Shown here in pieces: positions 1 through 7,158 of a stretch of DNA of 44,441 bases. Location of the stretch: assembly GCF_017996735.1 (NCBI RefSeq), contig NZ_JAGOGJ010000049.1, forward strand, positions 1 to 44,441. The letters are read 5' to 3'. The stretch's first letter is position 1. Every line of letters begins with the position of its first letter. The notes beneath the pieces are model-generated. The model ran no database searches, was not told where the DNA came from, and saw only the letters and a program-made list of their open reading frames with translations. Both the position numbers and the translations under genes were made by a program. Source of the stretch: Niveispirillum sp. Lineage in GTDB: Bacteria > Pseudomonadota > Alphaproteobacteria > Azospirillales > Azospirillaceae.

Positions 1-121
1 CCTGCCGGTCGATATAGGAGAGGGTGAAGCAGAGCGTCAGCAGGCCGGCCACCCCCCAGGCCCCTTTGTCGGATGGGGCGGCGGGCGGCGCTGCCGGTGC
101 CTGATCGGGGGGGCTGGCCAT
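1..121 (-). CDS. MFS transporter, N-terminal fragment (cut by window edge)
   Basis: The 40 visible codons start at the ATG complementary to 119-121. They encode a short Pro/Ala-rich cytoplasmic tail and then the start of a first membrane helix ending in FTLSYIDRQ. This F-x-x-x-Y-x-DR pattern at the end of helix 1 is common in anion:cation and sugar-acid type MFS carriers. The start lies 22 nt after the stop of the TonB receptor on the same strand, with an AGGAG sequence about 11 nt upstream, so the two are probably one operon: outer-membrane receptor plus inner-membrane carrier. The rest of the gene is outside the window, and its substrate cannot be told. Confidence 0.7.
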   Translation of the reverse strand, partial: MASPPDQAPAAPPAAPSDKGAWGVAGLLTLCFTLSYIDRQ

Positions 122-143
122 GATGGGCTTCTCCTGCCGGCTG

Positions 144-2294
144 TCAGTAGCGGTAGGTTACGGAGGCGCCGATGGACAACGGCTCCCTATAGACCTGCTG
201 GATGGCCTGCGAATTGGGCGACACCTGGGTCCGATAGGTGGTGTCCGTGACATTGTTGCCCCAGACGGAGAAGGACCAATGTTCCGACGGCGTCGTCCAG
301 GTCGCCCGCAGGTTCAGCAGCGCGTAACCGTCCTGGCCGAACTGTTCAACCGGATCGAAGAAGAACTTGCTCGTATAGAAAAGGTTGGCATTCAGCGTCA
401 TGTCCCCTTCGGCCACCATCGTATGATAGGTCAGCCCCGCATTGGCCGTCATCCGGGGCGAGCGCATCATGCGGTTGCCCGTGGCATCGGTGTTTGTGGC
501 GGTGAACAGGCCATAGCGGGCGCTGGTCGGGTCCAGGTTCTGGATATAGGCGATGGCGTTGGTGAACCGGTCATATTCGGCGTGGGTGTAGGCGGCCCCC
601 AGCGTCAGTTCCAGGTCCCTTCCCAGGTCGGCAGAAAGCTGGGCGTCCAGGCCATAGATCTGCGACTGCGCAGCGTTGCGGATGATGCTCTGCACGCCCA
701 GGAAGGCGCTGACCTGGATGTCCTTGTAATCATAGTAGAAGGCCGACAGGTCCAGCCGGATGCCATCACCGGCCGTCTTGAACCCCACCTCCCAGGCGTC
801 GATCTTTTCCGGATTGACGGGTGTGTTGCTGAAGGATGCCGTCGGCAGCACCCCGGCCTTGTAGCCCTTGCTGTAGCCCGCATAGATGTTGGACTGGTCG
901 GTCAGCGCGTAGCGCAGGTTGAGGCGCGGGGTGACGCTGTCCCAGTCGACACTGGTGCCGTCGTGACGGGTGCCGACATTGAAGCTGTGGCTGGCCTCAT
1001 CGGCGCTGTAGCGGATACCGCCCGTCACGAACAGCCTGTCGATCACCTCATAGGTGACGTCGGCGAAGGCCGCATAGGTTTCCGCCTTCACCGAGGCATC
1101 GAAGCCCTTCACGAATGTCGTGCCGTTGGAGGCCGAGTAGAAGCCCGGATAGATGTTCCGGTTATGGAAATAATAGAGGCCCGTGACCCAGGTCAGGCTG
1201 CTGTCGCCCGGCTTGGAGGACAGGTTGATTTCCTGCGAGAAGGTCTTGTTGACGTCCCGGTATTGGCCGGCGAAGACGTTGGCGCTGGTGCCGTCATAAT
1301 CCTTGCCGATGTCGGACCGTTCGTCCCGGTACATGGAGAGCAGGTTAAGATCGGCGAAATCGAATTCCAGCTCGCCCTTCAGTGACACGGCGTCGCCGTT
1401 GAAGGTGGTGTAGGTCGGGGCGGTATTCGACGTCTCCCGACGGCCGGTGGCCACATAGACGCCGGGCCGCACGGCCCCGGACGACAGGCCATTATAGCTG
1501 CTGGAAACGTTGGGTGTGGGGTCGTCATTATCGACATGTTCGTAGGCCAGCGTGAAGCGGCTGCCCTCGCCGGGCGTGAACAGGATCTTGCCGCGCGCGG
1601 CCATCTTCTCGAACGCCGCTTCCTTTTTACCCGTATGCACATTGCGCACGAAACCGTCGCCGCGTTCATAGAAGGCGGCAAGATCGGCGGCGATGGTGTC
1701 GGTCAGGCCCGTGGCGCCATAGACGGACAGGTTGGCCCGGTCGAAGGAGGAATAGGCGGCGCGCGCCATGGCCGTCGGCGTGAAGGACGGGGCGCGCGTC
1801 GTCACCAGAATGGCGCCGCCCGTGGCGTTGCGGCCGAACAGCGTGCCCTGCGGCCCCTTCAGCACATTGACGCTTTCCACGCTCAGCAACTGGAAATTCG
1901 TGGCCAGGCCGTTGGGCACATAGAAACCGTCAATATAGGTCGCGACGTTGGAAATGGCGCCGGGACCGGCCAGCGCGCTGCCCACGCCACGGATGGTGGG
2001 CTGCACGAAGGCGCCGGAATAGTCCAGCCGCATGCCCGGCACCGCTTGCGGCAGGTCGACCACCGTGGTCAGGCCGGCGGCGCCCAGTTGATCACCCGTG
2101 ATCGCGGTGATGGAGGCGGGCACGTCCTCCAGCCGTTCGCGCCGCTTTTGCGCCGTCACGATGATTTCTTCCAGGACGCCCGCTTCGGGGGCCGTCTGGG
2201 CGAGCACGGCCTGGGGCATGGCGCTTGACAGCAACAGAACCGACAAGGCAGCGGTACGGGCGTGTTGGCGCAAGCGCCCACGGTAGTTCTTCAT
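144..2294 (-). CDS. TonB-dependent outer-membrane receptor (paralogue A of divergent pair)
   Basis: This 716-residue protein would be an outer-membrane gated beta-barrel importing a substrate with energy from TonB. I chose the ATG at 2294 because a GGGAGG sequence lies just upstream and a signal peptide follows (residues 1-32, ending AVLA|Q); a longer reading frame to 2489 has no signal. The TonB-box-like EEIIVTAQ is at residues 42-49. The plug follows, with PTIRGVGS and VLKGPQGTLFGRNATGG, and the protein ends in a C-terminal beta-strand with terminal aromatic TYRY. It is of the catabolic (non-siderophore) type frequent in sphingomonads. It is strikingly similar to the divergent receptor at 2817-5000; in the plug more than half the positions match by eye. 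The MFS fragment lies downstream. The substrate is unknown, but the neighbouring P450/beta-oxidation cluster suggests a hydrophobic organic compound. Confidence 0.9.
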   Translation of the reverse strand: MKNYRGRLRQHARTAALSVLLLSSAMPQAVLAQTAPEAGVLEEIIVTAQKRRERLEDVPASITAITGDQLGAAGLTTVVDLPQAVPGMRLDYSGAFVQPTIRGVGSALAGPGAISNVATYIDGFYVPNGLATNFQLLSVESVNVLKGPQGTLFGRNATGGAILVTTRAPSFTPTAMARAAYSSFDRANLSVYGATGLTDTIAADLAAFYERGDGFVRNVHTGKKEAAFEKMAARGKILFTPGEGSRFTLAYEHVDNDDPTPNVSSSYNGLSSGAVRPGVYVATGRRETSNTAPTYTTFNGDAVSLKGELEFDFADLNLLSMYRDERSDIGKDYDGTSANVFAGQYRDVNKTFSQEINLSSKPGDSSLTWVTGLYYFHNRNIYPGFYSASNGTTFVKGFDASVKAETYAAFADVTYEVIDRLFVTGGIRYSADEASHSFNVGTRHDGTSVDWDSVTPRLNLRYALTDQSNIYAGYSKGYKAGVLPTASFSNTPVNPEKIDAWEVGFKTAGDGIRLDLSAFYYDYKDIQVSAFLGVQSIIRNAAQSQIYGLDAQLSADLGRDLELTLGAAYTHAEYDRFTNAIAYIQNLDPTSARYGLFTATNTDATGNRMMRSPRMTANAGLTYHTMVAEGDMTLNANLFYTSKFFFDPVEQFGQDGYALLNLRATWTTPSEHWSFSVWGNNVTDTTYRTQVSPNSQAIQQVYREPLSIGASVTYRY

Positions 2295-2401
2295 TCGATC
2301 CTCCCTCGGAACATGCTTAAGACAGCCCTGCGCCGGGATATTTCCCATGGCGTCCCCAGCCGGTGCGGTTGCGGCTGAATTGTACGGGGGCTGTTCTATA
2401 T

Positions 2402-2446
2402 GTGCGATTATCGCACCAAAGTACGATAATCGACAGATGGTGCGAT
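2402..2446. promoter_or_regulatory. Operator-like palindrome cluster
   Basis: A perfect 7-bp inverted repeat, GTGCGAT-T-ATCGCAC, spans 2402-2416. A second, degenerate copy, GTACGAT-A-ATCGACA, is at 2421-2435 and a further GTGCGAT half site is at 2440-2446. The centres of the first two lie 19 bp apart, close to two helical turns, as expected for cooperative binding of a dimeric repressor. The cluster is about 110-150 nt upstream of the minus-strand receptor start. The regulator is unknown. Confidence 0.5.
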
Positions 2447-2556
2447 GAGGGGGGGATATTGTCAACCCGCTTCCTGCAAAATTATTCACTCAATTGTGTG
2501 CAGTGGTCATGAGGGGGCGGCGTGCGACAGATTGTGCTCCCCGTCGTCATGGGTGC

Positions 2557-2584
2557 TTGACAATGCCGGGCCGGATGGCATGAT
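2557..2584 (+). promoter_or_regulatory. Possible sigma-70 promoter for the plus-strand receptor
   Basis: A consensus -35 TTGACA is at 2557-2562. At 16 nt spacing CATGAT (2579-2584) matches four of six positions of the -10 consensus. The palindrome at 2605-2619 would fall just downstream of the start point, a position where a repressor would block transcription. The weak -10 makes this tentative. Confidence 0.25.
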
Positions 2585-2604
2585 TGATCGAATAAAGCAC
2601 ATAT

Positions 2605-2619
2605 GTTCGTATATCGCAC
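2605..2619. promoter_or_regulatory. Third operator-like site related to 2402-2416
   Basis: GTTCGTATATCGCAC matches the palindrome at 2402-2416 in 12 of 15 positions, including the whole right half TATCGCAC. It sits on the side of the intergenic region nearer the plus-strand receptor, so each divergent gene has at least one copy. This suggests joint control of both receptors by one regulator. Confidence 0.4.
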
Positions 2620-2692
2620 AAAATAGCGCTGTAACCCACTTCTTGGTCACTCACGCCCGTCGTGCAGGCTTCGGCCCGCGACTTTCCTGTTC

Positions 2693-2716
2693 CCCCTGAC
2701 CCGACAGGGTCAGGGG
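2693..2716 (+). promoter_or_regulatory. GC-rich stem-loop in the leader of the plus-strand receptor
   Basis: A perfect 10-bp stem (CCCCTGACCC / GGGTCAGGGG) with loop GACA lies about 100 nt before the start codon at 2817. No U-tract follows, so it is not a standard intrinsic terminator. It may stabilise the leader, attenuate transcription or bind a protein. Confidence 0.35.
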
Positions 2717-2816
2717 CGGGAAGGCTGGGAGAACAATCTGGCGGATATCAGAGCGCGGCGATCGAAGGAAAAGCACCGGTGCCGGTGCCAACAATATGAC
2801 CTTGAGGGAGGATGAC

Positions 2817-5000
2817 ATGTTTGACGTTGATGACGCCGTGCGAACGGCCACCACTGTGCGCGGCTGGACCACCGTATCCGTCCTGGCGTTGCTGACCGCT
2901 GCCGGTGGTCCCGCCCTGGCTCAATCGGCAGGGACAGCGGCCCCGGCCACTTCGGCCATTGAGCTGGAAGAAATCGTTGTGACGGCGCAGCGCCGGCAGG
3001 AGCGTCTGGTCGATGTGCCGATCTCGGTAACGTCCATCTCCGCCGATACGCTGAGCGGCAGCGGCGTGACCAGCGTCATCGACCTGCCGCAAACGGCGCC
3101 GGGCCTGCGCTTCGACTATTCCGGTTCCTTTGTGCAGCCGACCATTCGTGGCGTCGGCAGTCCGCTGGTCGGGCCGGGCCTGAATTCCAATGTTGCCGTC
3201 TATCTGGACGGTTTCTATGTCCCCAATGCGCTGGGGACCGACTTCCAACTGCTCAGCGTTGCCAATGTCGAGGTGCTGAAGGGCCCGCAGGGGACGCTGT
3301 TCGGCCGCAACGCCACGGGTGGTGCCGTCCTGGTGAGGACGCGTGAGCCGTCCTTCACGCCGACTATGGTGGCCCGCGCCAGCTACGCCTCCTTCGACCG
3401 CACCAATCTCAGCTTCTACGGTTCCTCCGGTCTCACCGACAAGTTGGCCGTGGACCTGACCGGCTATTACGAGCAGGGCGACGGTTATGTGAAGAACCTG
3501 AATACCGGCCGCAAGGACGGGCAGTTCGACAAATGGGCCGTGCGCGGCAAGCTGCTGTACACGCCGACCGACAGTTCCAGTTTCACCCTGACCTATGGCC
3601 ATTCCGAGGTCGATGACCCGACGCCCGTGGTCACCAGCTCCTATGATGGGCTGTCGGCGGGCAGCGTCGTCCCGGGCACTCTGGTTGCCGATGGCCCGCG
3701 TGAGACGACGAACGGGCTGGAGGCGTTCAACCGGTTCAAGGGCGACAGCGTCTTCCTGCGCGCTGATTTCGATCTGGGCTTCGCCGACCTGAAATCCTAT
3801 ACGCAATACCGGGACGAGCGGTCACGGCAGTTCCAGGATTATGACGGCACGTCCGTCCCGATCTTCGCGCCGGACTACCGCATCCTGGACAAGACGGTGA
3901 CGCAGGAACTGAACCTGTCCTCGGCGGACCAGGGGCCCCTGTCGTGGGTGCTGGGTCTCTATTACTATCATAATGTGAACGAGTTCCCGGGCTTCAACGT
4001 CTCGCTGGGCGGTGCGCCCTATGCCAAGTTCTTTAACAGCAAGACCGTCGCCGACAGCTATGCGGCCTTCGCCGATGTCACTTACGAGCTGGTTGACGGC
4101 CTGTTCCTGACGGGTGGCCTGCGCTACGGCCTGGATGAACTTGATGGCTCTTTCGACGCCTCGGGTGTGGGCGGGCGCATTGACGGGGCGCAGAAGAAGT
4201 TTGCCAGCTTCACCCCGCGCGCCATCCTGCGCTATCAGTTCGACGACAGTTCCAACGTCTATCTCTCCTTCAACCGGGGCTACAAGGCGGGTGTCATCCC
4301 AGTGGCCTCCTTCAGCACCGTGCCCGTCTCGCCCGAGCATATCAGCGCCTATGAGCTGGGCTACAAGACGGCGCAGGGCCCGCTGCGGTTCGAGGCCTCG
4401 GCCTTCTATTACGACTATACGAACCTGCAGGTGGCCGCCTATGTCGGCGTCACCAGCATCATCCGTAATGCCGCCTCGTCGCGCATCTATGGTGCCGACG
4501 CGCAGTTGACGGCACGCGTGGCCGATGGGCTGGATCTGACGGCGGGGCTTGTCTACACCCATGCCGAATACCGGGCCTTCCCCGGCGCCATCGCCTATCG
4601 TCAGGACCTGACGCCCGGCAGCCCCAGTTTCAGCCTGTTCAACACTCCGTCGGTGGATGCCGGCGGTAACGTCATGCCGCGTTCGCCGAAGATGACGGCG
4701 AATATCGGCGCCACCTACACGACGGAGTTGGCCGGCGGCGCGTTGGGGCTGAACGCGAACTTTTACTACACGTCGAAATTCTACTTCGATTCCGTGGGAC
4801 AGTTCGGTCAGGACGGCTATGGCCTGCTGAACCTGCGGGCCAGTTGGACCACGCCCAGCGATGCCTGGGAATTCGCCGTCTATGGCAACAACGTGACCGA
4901 CACCAAGTACCGCAATCAGGTTCTGCCCGGCACCTTCGCCATCCAGCAAACCTATGGCGAGCCTGCCTCCATCGGCGTGTCGGCCACCTATCGCTACTGA
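2817..5000 (+). CDS. TonB-dependent outer-membrane receptor (paralogue B of divergent pair)
   Basis: This is a 727-residue outer-membrane receptor. I preferred the ATG at 2817 to one 21 nt upstream because a GGGAGG box lies at 2806-2811, six nt before it. The signal peptide covers about residues 1-35 (PALA|Q). The TonB-box-like EEIVVTAQ is at 51-58, followed by a plug with PTIRGVGS and VLKGPQGTLFGRNATGG, then a long barrel ending TYRY. Its sequence parallels the divergent receptor at 144-2294 along nearly its full length, so the pair arose by duplication. Differences in the loop regions may separate related ligands. A 12-bp hairpin follows the stop, and the degradative gene run begins 89 nt downstream. 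Substrate import for that pathway is the likely role; the ligand is unknown. Confidence 0.9.
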   Translation: MFDVDDAVRTATTVRGWTTVSVLALLTAAGGPALAQSAGTAAPATSAIELEEIVVTAQRRQERLVDVPISVTSISADTLSGSGVTSVIDLPQTAPGLRFDYSGSFVQPTIRGVGSPLVGPGLNSNVAVYLDGFYVPNALGTDFQLLSVANVEVLKGPQGTLFGRNATGGAVLVRTREPSFTPTMVARASYASFDRTNLSFYGSSGLTDKLAVDLTGYYEQGDGYVKNLNTGRKDGQFDKWAVRGKLLYTPTDSSSFTLTYGHSEVDDPTPVVTSSYDGLSAGSVVPGTLVADGPRETTNGLEAFNRFKGDSVFLRADFDLGFADLKSYTQYRDERSRQFQDYDGTSVPIFAPDYRILDKTVTQELNLSSADQGPLSWVLGLYYYHNVNEFPGFNVSLGGAPYAKFFNSKTVADSYAAFADVTYELVDGLFLTGGLRYGLDELDGSFDASGVGGRIDGAQKKFASFTPRAILRYQFDDSSNVYLSFNRGYKAGVIPVASFSTVPVSPEHISAYELGYKTAQGPLRFEASAFYYDYTNLQVAAYVGVTSIIRNAASSRIYGADAQLTARVADGLDLTAGLVYTHAEYRAFPGAIAYRQDLTPGSPSFSLFNTPSVDAGGNVMPRSPKMTANIGATYTTELAGGALGLNANFYYTSKFYFDSVGQFGQDGYGLLNLRASWTTPSDAWEFAVYGNNVTDTKYRNQVLPGTFAIQQTYGEPASIGVSATYRY

Positions 5001-5005
5001 CCTTT

Positions 5006-5046
5006 CCGCCCGCCCCTTCATGCGCTTGGCAGGCAGGGGCGGGCGG
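5006..5046 (+). terminator. Hairpin after the TonB receptor gene
   Basis: A perfect 12-bp stem, CCGCCCGCCCCT (5006-5017) with AGGGGCGGGCGG (5035-5046), begins five nt after the stop codon with a 17-nt loop. There is no T-run, so termination may be partial and allow read-through into the crotonase gene at 5090. Confidence 0.5.
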
Positions 5047-5089
5047 CAGACACTCACCAGTATGTTGGCCGTTTTGATGGAGTACCCCC

Positions 5090-5893
5090 ATGGTGGCGAT
5101 CAGCCCCGACAAGTATGAGTTCATCCGGATATCCAAGCAGGATGGCGTCGCTACGCTGACGCTGGACAATCCCGGCCGCAAGAATGCCGTCAACCGGCGC
5201 ATGCATGCGGAACTGGAATTCATCTGGGATGATGTCGACGCTGATGACGATATCCGCGTCGCGGTGTTGACGGGGGCGGGTGGGGCGTTCTGCGCCGGCA
5301 TCGACATCAATGACCTGAAGGAACAGAACGATGGTGGCCGCAAGGGCCGGCCGCGCACGCGCGGCGCCCGTCGCCTGTTCTGGAACATGCTGGATTGCGA
5401 AAAGCCGATCATCGCCAAGGTGCGCGGCCCGGCCTATGGCGTGGGCGTGAACATCGCCATGGCCTGCGACATCGTCTTTGCCGACGAAAACGCCCGGTTC
5501 TGTGACAGCCACGTCAAGATCGGCTTGACACCGGGCGATGGCGGGGCCGCCCTGTGGCCGCTGCTGGTGGGGTTCCATCGGGCCAAGGAATTGATCATGA
5601 CGGGCGACGTGGTGGAAGCCAGGCGCGCTGCCGAGATCGGCCTGATCAACTATTGCGTGACGGCCGGGGAACTGGACGGTGCCGTCGATGCCATGGCCGC
5701 CAAGCTGGCCGCCGGGGCGCCGCTGGCCATCTCTTACGGCAAGCTGGCCGTCAACATGATGCTGAAGCAACTGATGGCCGGGGCGTTTGAGACCTCCATG
5801 GCCTATGACCAGATGACCCTGTTCACCGAGGACCATCGGGAGGCCGCGAAGGCCTTTCTGGAAAAGCGCCCGCCCCGGTTCAAGGGTTCCTGA
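5090..5893 (+). CDS. Enoyl-CoA hydratase/isomerase-family protein lacking both hydratase glutamates
   Basis: This 267-residue protein has the crotonase fold, with oxyanion-hole motifs FCAGID (about 67-72) and GPAYGVG (113-119). Crotonase hydratases use two glutamates, Glu144 and Glu164 in rat numbering. The equivalent positions here are Asn121 (GVGVNIAMACD) and His141 (CDSHVKIG), while Asp150 remains in PGDGG. The H-V-x-I/V-G-x-x-x-GDGG version is one I know from many bacterial crotonase homologues annotated only as hydratase/isomerase. Simple water addition is therefore doubtful; isomerase, hydrolase, retro-aldol or lyase chemistry on an acyl-CoA are options. It is the first gene of the plus-strand catabolic run, with the P450 gene 41 nt downstream. 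Confidence 0.85.
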   Translation: MVAISPDKYEFIRISKQDGVATLTLDNPGRKNAVNRRMHAELEFIWDDVDADDDIRVAVLTGAGGAFCAGIDINDLKEQNDGGRKGRPRTRGARRLFWNMLDCEKPIIAKVRGPAYGVGVNIAMACDIVFADENARFCDSHVKIGLTPGDGGAALWPLLVGFHRAKELIMTGDVVEARRAAEIGLINYCVTAGELDGAVDAMAAKLAAGAPLAISYGKLAVNMMLKQLMAGAFETSMAYDQMTLFTEDHREAAKAFLEKRPPRFKGS

Positions 5894-5934
5894 TTGGGTA
5901 CGGTCTGGAAGAGATCATCGGGAGGAGAAGAACC

Positions 5935-7158
5935 ATGAATGAACCGCACGCCGCCATCCAGGCACCGTCGCATGTCGATCCCGGCCTTGTCGTGGATTTC
6001 GACGTTTATACCGACCGCCGGCTGTTCGACGATCCGCACCTGACATATCGCGGCCTGCAGAGCCAGGTGCCGGACATCTGCTACACGCCGCGCAATGGCG
6101 GCCACTGGATTGTGACGCGCTTTGACCTGATGACCCAGGTTCTGCGCGACACGGAGCATTTCTCCAACCGGGAACTGGACATTCCGAAGTCCAACAGCCC
6201 GCATGTGATGATCCCGCTGAACCTGGACCCGCCCGACCATACGCGCTACCGCGCGGTCCTGATGCGCCATTTCGACAAGAAGACGGTGACGGCGATGGAG
6301 CCGACGTTGCGCGCCTGGGCCGGCCGGCTGATCGACCGGGTGGCGGCGGCGGGGACCTGCGATTTTTCGGAAGCGCTGGGCGCGGCTTTCCCCGTGTCGG
6401 TCTTCATGGAGATGATGGGGCTGCCGCTGGAACGGTTCGAGGAATTCCGCACCCTGGTGCTGGAATATTTCGGTATCACCACCGTCGAGCGCCGCATCCA
6501 GATCCAGGATACGATTTTTGGCCATATCCGCGACCTGATCGCAGACCGCCGGCAATCCCCGCGAGATGACCTGATGAGCAACCTGATCGCTGAGGAAGTG
6601 CGCGGCCGGCCGCTGAGCCAGGAGGAACTGGAATCCATCGGTTTCCTGCTGTTCATCGCCGGGCTGGACACGGTGGCCAACGGCCTGACCTTCGCCTTCC
6701 GCCATCTGGCCGGCGATCCCGCGCTGCAGGCGCGGCTGGCCGCCGACCCGGCGCGCATCCCGGACTTTGTAGAGGAATCCCTGCGGCGCTATGCGGTGGT
6801 CAACCAGACCCGCATCGTCAAGAAGGACATCGACATTGATGGCGCCCGGTTCCGGGTGGGCGACATGGTGCTGTGCCCGCTGACCATGGGCGGCATGGAC
6901 GACCGCAAGAACCCGCAGCCCGAGCAGTTCGACATCGACCGGCAGAAGCGTGAGCACATCACCTTTTCCACCGGTCCTCATATCTGCATCGGCAATATCC
7001 TGGCCCGTGCCGAGATGCGGGTGTTTACGGAGGAATGGCTGAAGCGCATTCCGTCCTGTGCCATTGTTTCCGGGACGAAGCTGGCATGGCGGCCCGGCCT
7101 GGTGATGGCCCTGTCGCATCTGCCGCTGGACTGGTCTGTTCCCGGAAAGGCGGCATGA
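5935..7158 (+). CDS. Cytochrome P450, CYP101 (P450cam)-like
   Basis: This 407-residue soluble class I P450 would insert one oxygen atom into the substrate. The I-helix motif IAGLDTV carries the acid-alcohol pair Asp245-Thr246. The ExxR motif is Glu281-Arg284, and the haem loop FSTGPHICIG has ligand Cys351. It resembles P450cam along its whole length: FDVY near the N-terminus, VPDICYTPRNGGHWI (about 46-58), GLDTV, and a C-terminal WRPGL...LPLDW block. P450cam hydroxylates camphor, so a terpenoid or other alicyclic substrate is a reasonable guess. A strong GGAGGAG ribosome binding site precedes the ATG. Its electron donor is probably the putidaredoxin-like ferredoxin at 22726-23043; no reductase gene is seen. 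The stop overlaps the GMC gene start by ATGA. Confidence 0.92.
   Translation: MNEPHAAIQAPSHVDPGLVVDFDVYTDRRLFDDPHLTYRGLQSQVPDICYTPRNGGHWIVTRFDLMTQVLRDTEHFSNRELDIPKSNSPHVMIPLNLDPPDHTRYRAVLMRHFDKKTVTAMEPTLRAWAGRLIDRVAAAGTCDFSEALGAAFPVSVFMEMMGLPLERFEEFRTLVLEYFGITTVERRIQIQDTIFGHIRDLIADRRQSPRDDLMSNLIAEEVRGRPLSQEELESIGFLLFIAGLDTVANGLTFAFRHLAGDPALQARLAADPARIPDFVEESLRRYAVVNQTRIVKKDIDIDGARFRVGDMVLCPLTMGGMDDRKNPQPEQFDIDRQKREHITFSTGPHICIGNILARAEMRVFTEEWLKRIPSCAIVSGTKLAWRPGLVMALSHLPLDWSVPGKAA

Larger units (their letters stand above)
2295..2816. other. Divergent intergenic region between two TonB receptor genes
   Basis: These 522 nt hold no convincing gene. They are AT-richer than the flanks and must carry the promoters of both receptors. 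Visible structure: a palindrome at 2402-2416, related sites at 2421-2435, 2440-2446 and 2605-2619, a possible promoter at 2557-2584, a GC-rich stem-loop at 2693-2716, and a small stem-loop at 2773-2788 (GCACCG, loop GTGC, CGGTGC) just before the ribosome binding site of the right-hand gene. Confidence 0.75.

Noticed and set aside
2402..2446. CRISPR-like or tandem repeat interpretation of the GTGCGAT copies
   Set aside because: The copies are few, short, palindromic and unevenly spaced; an operator cluster explains them better.
2445..2699. Small 84-codon open frame inside the divergent intergenic region
   Set aside because: It has no ribosome binding site, no recognisable features and overlaps promoter-like and palindromic sequence.
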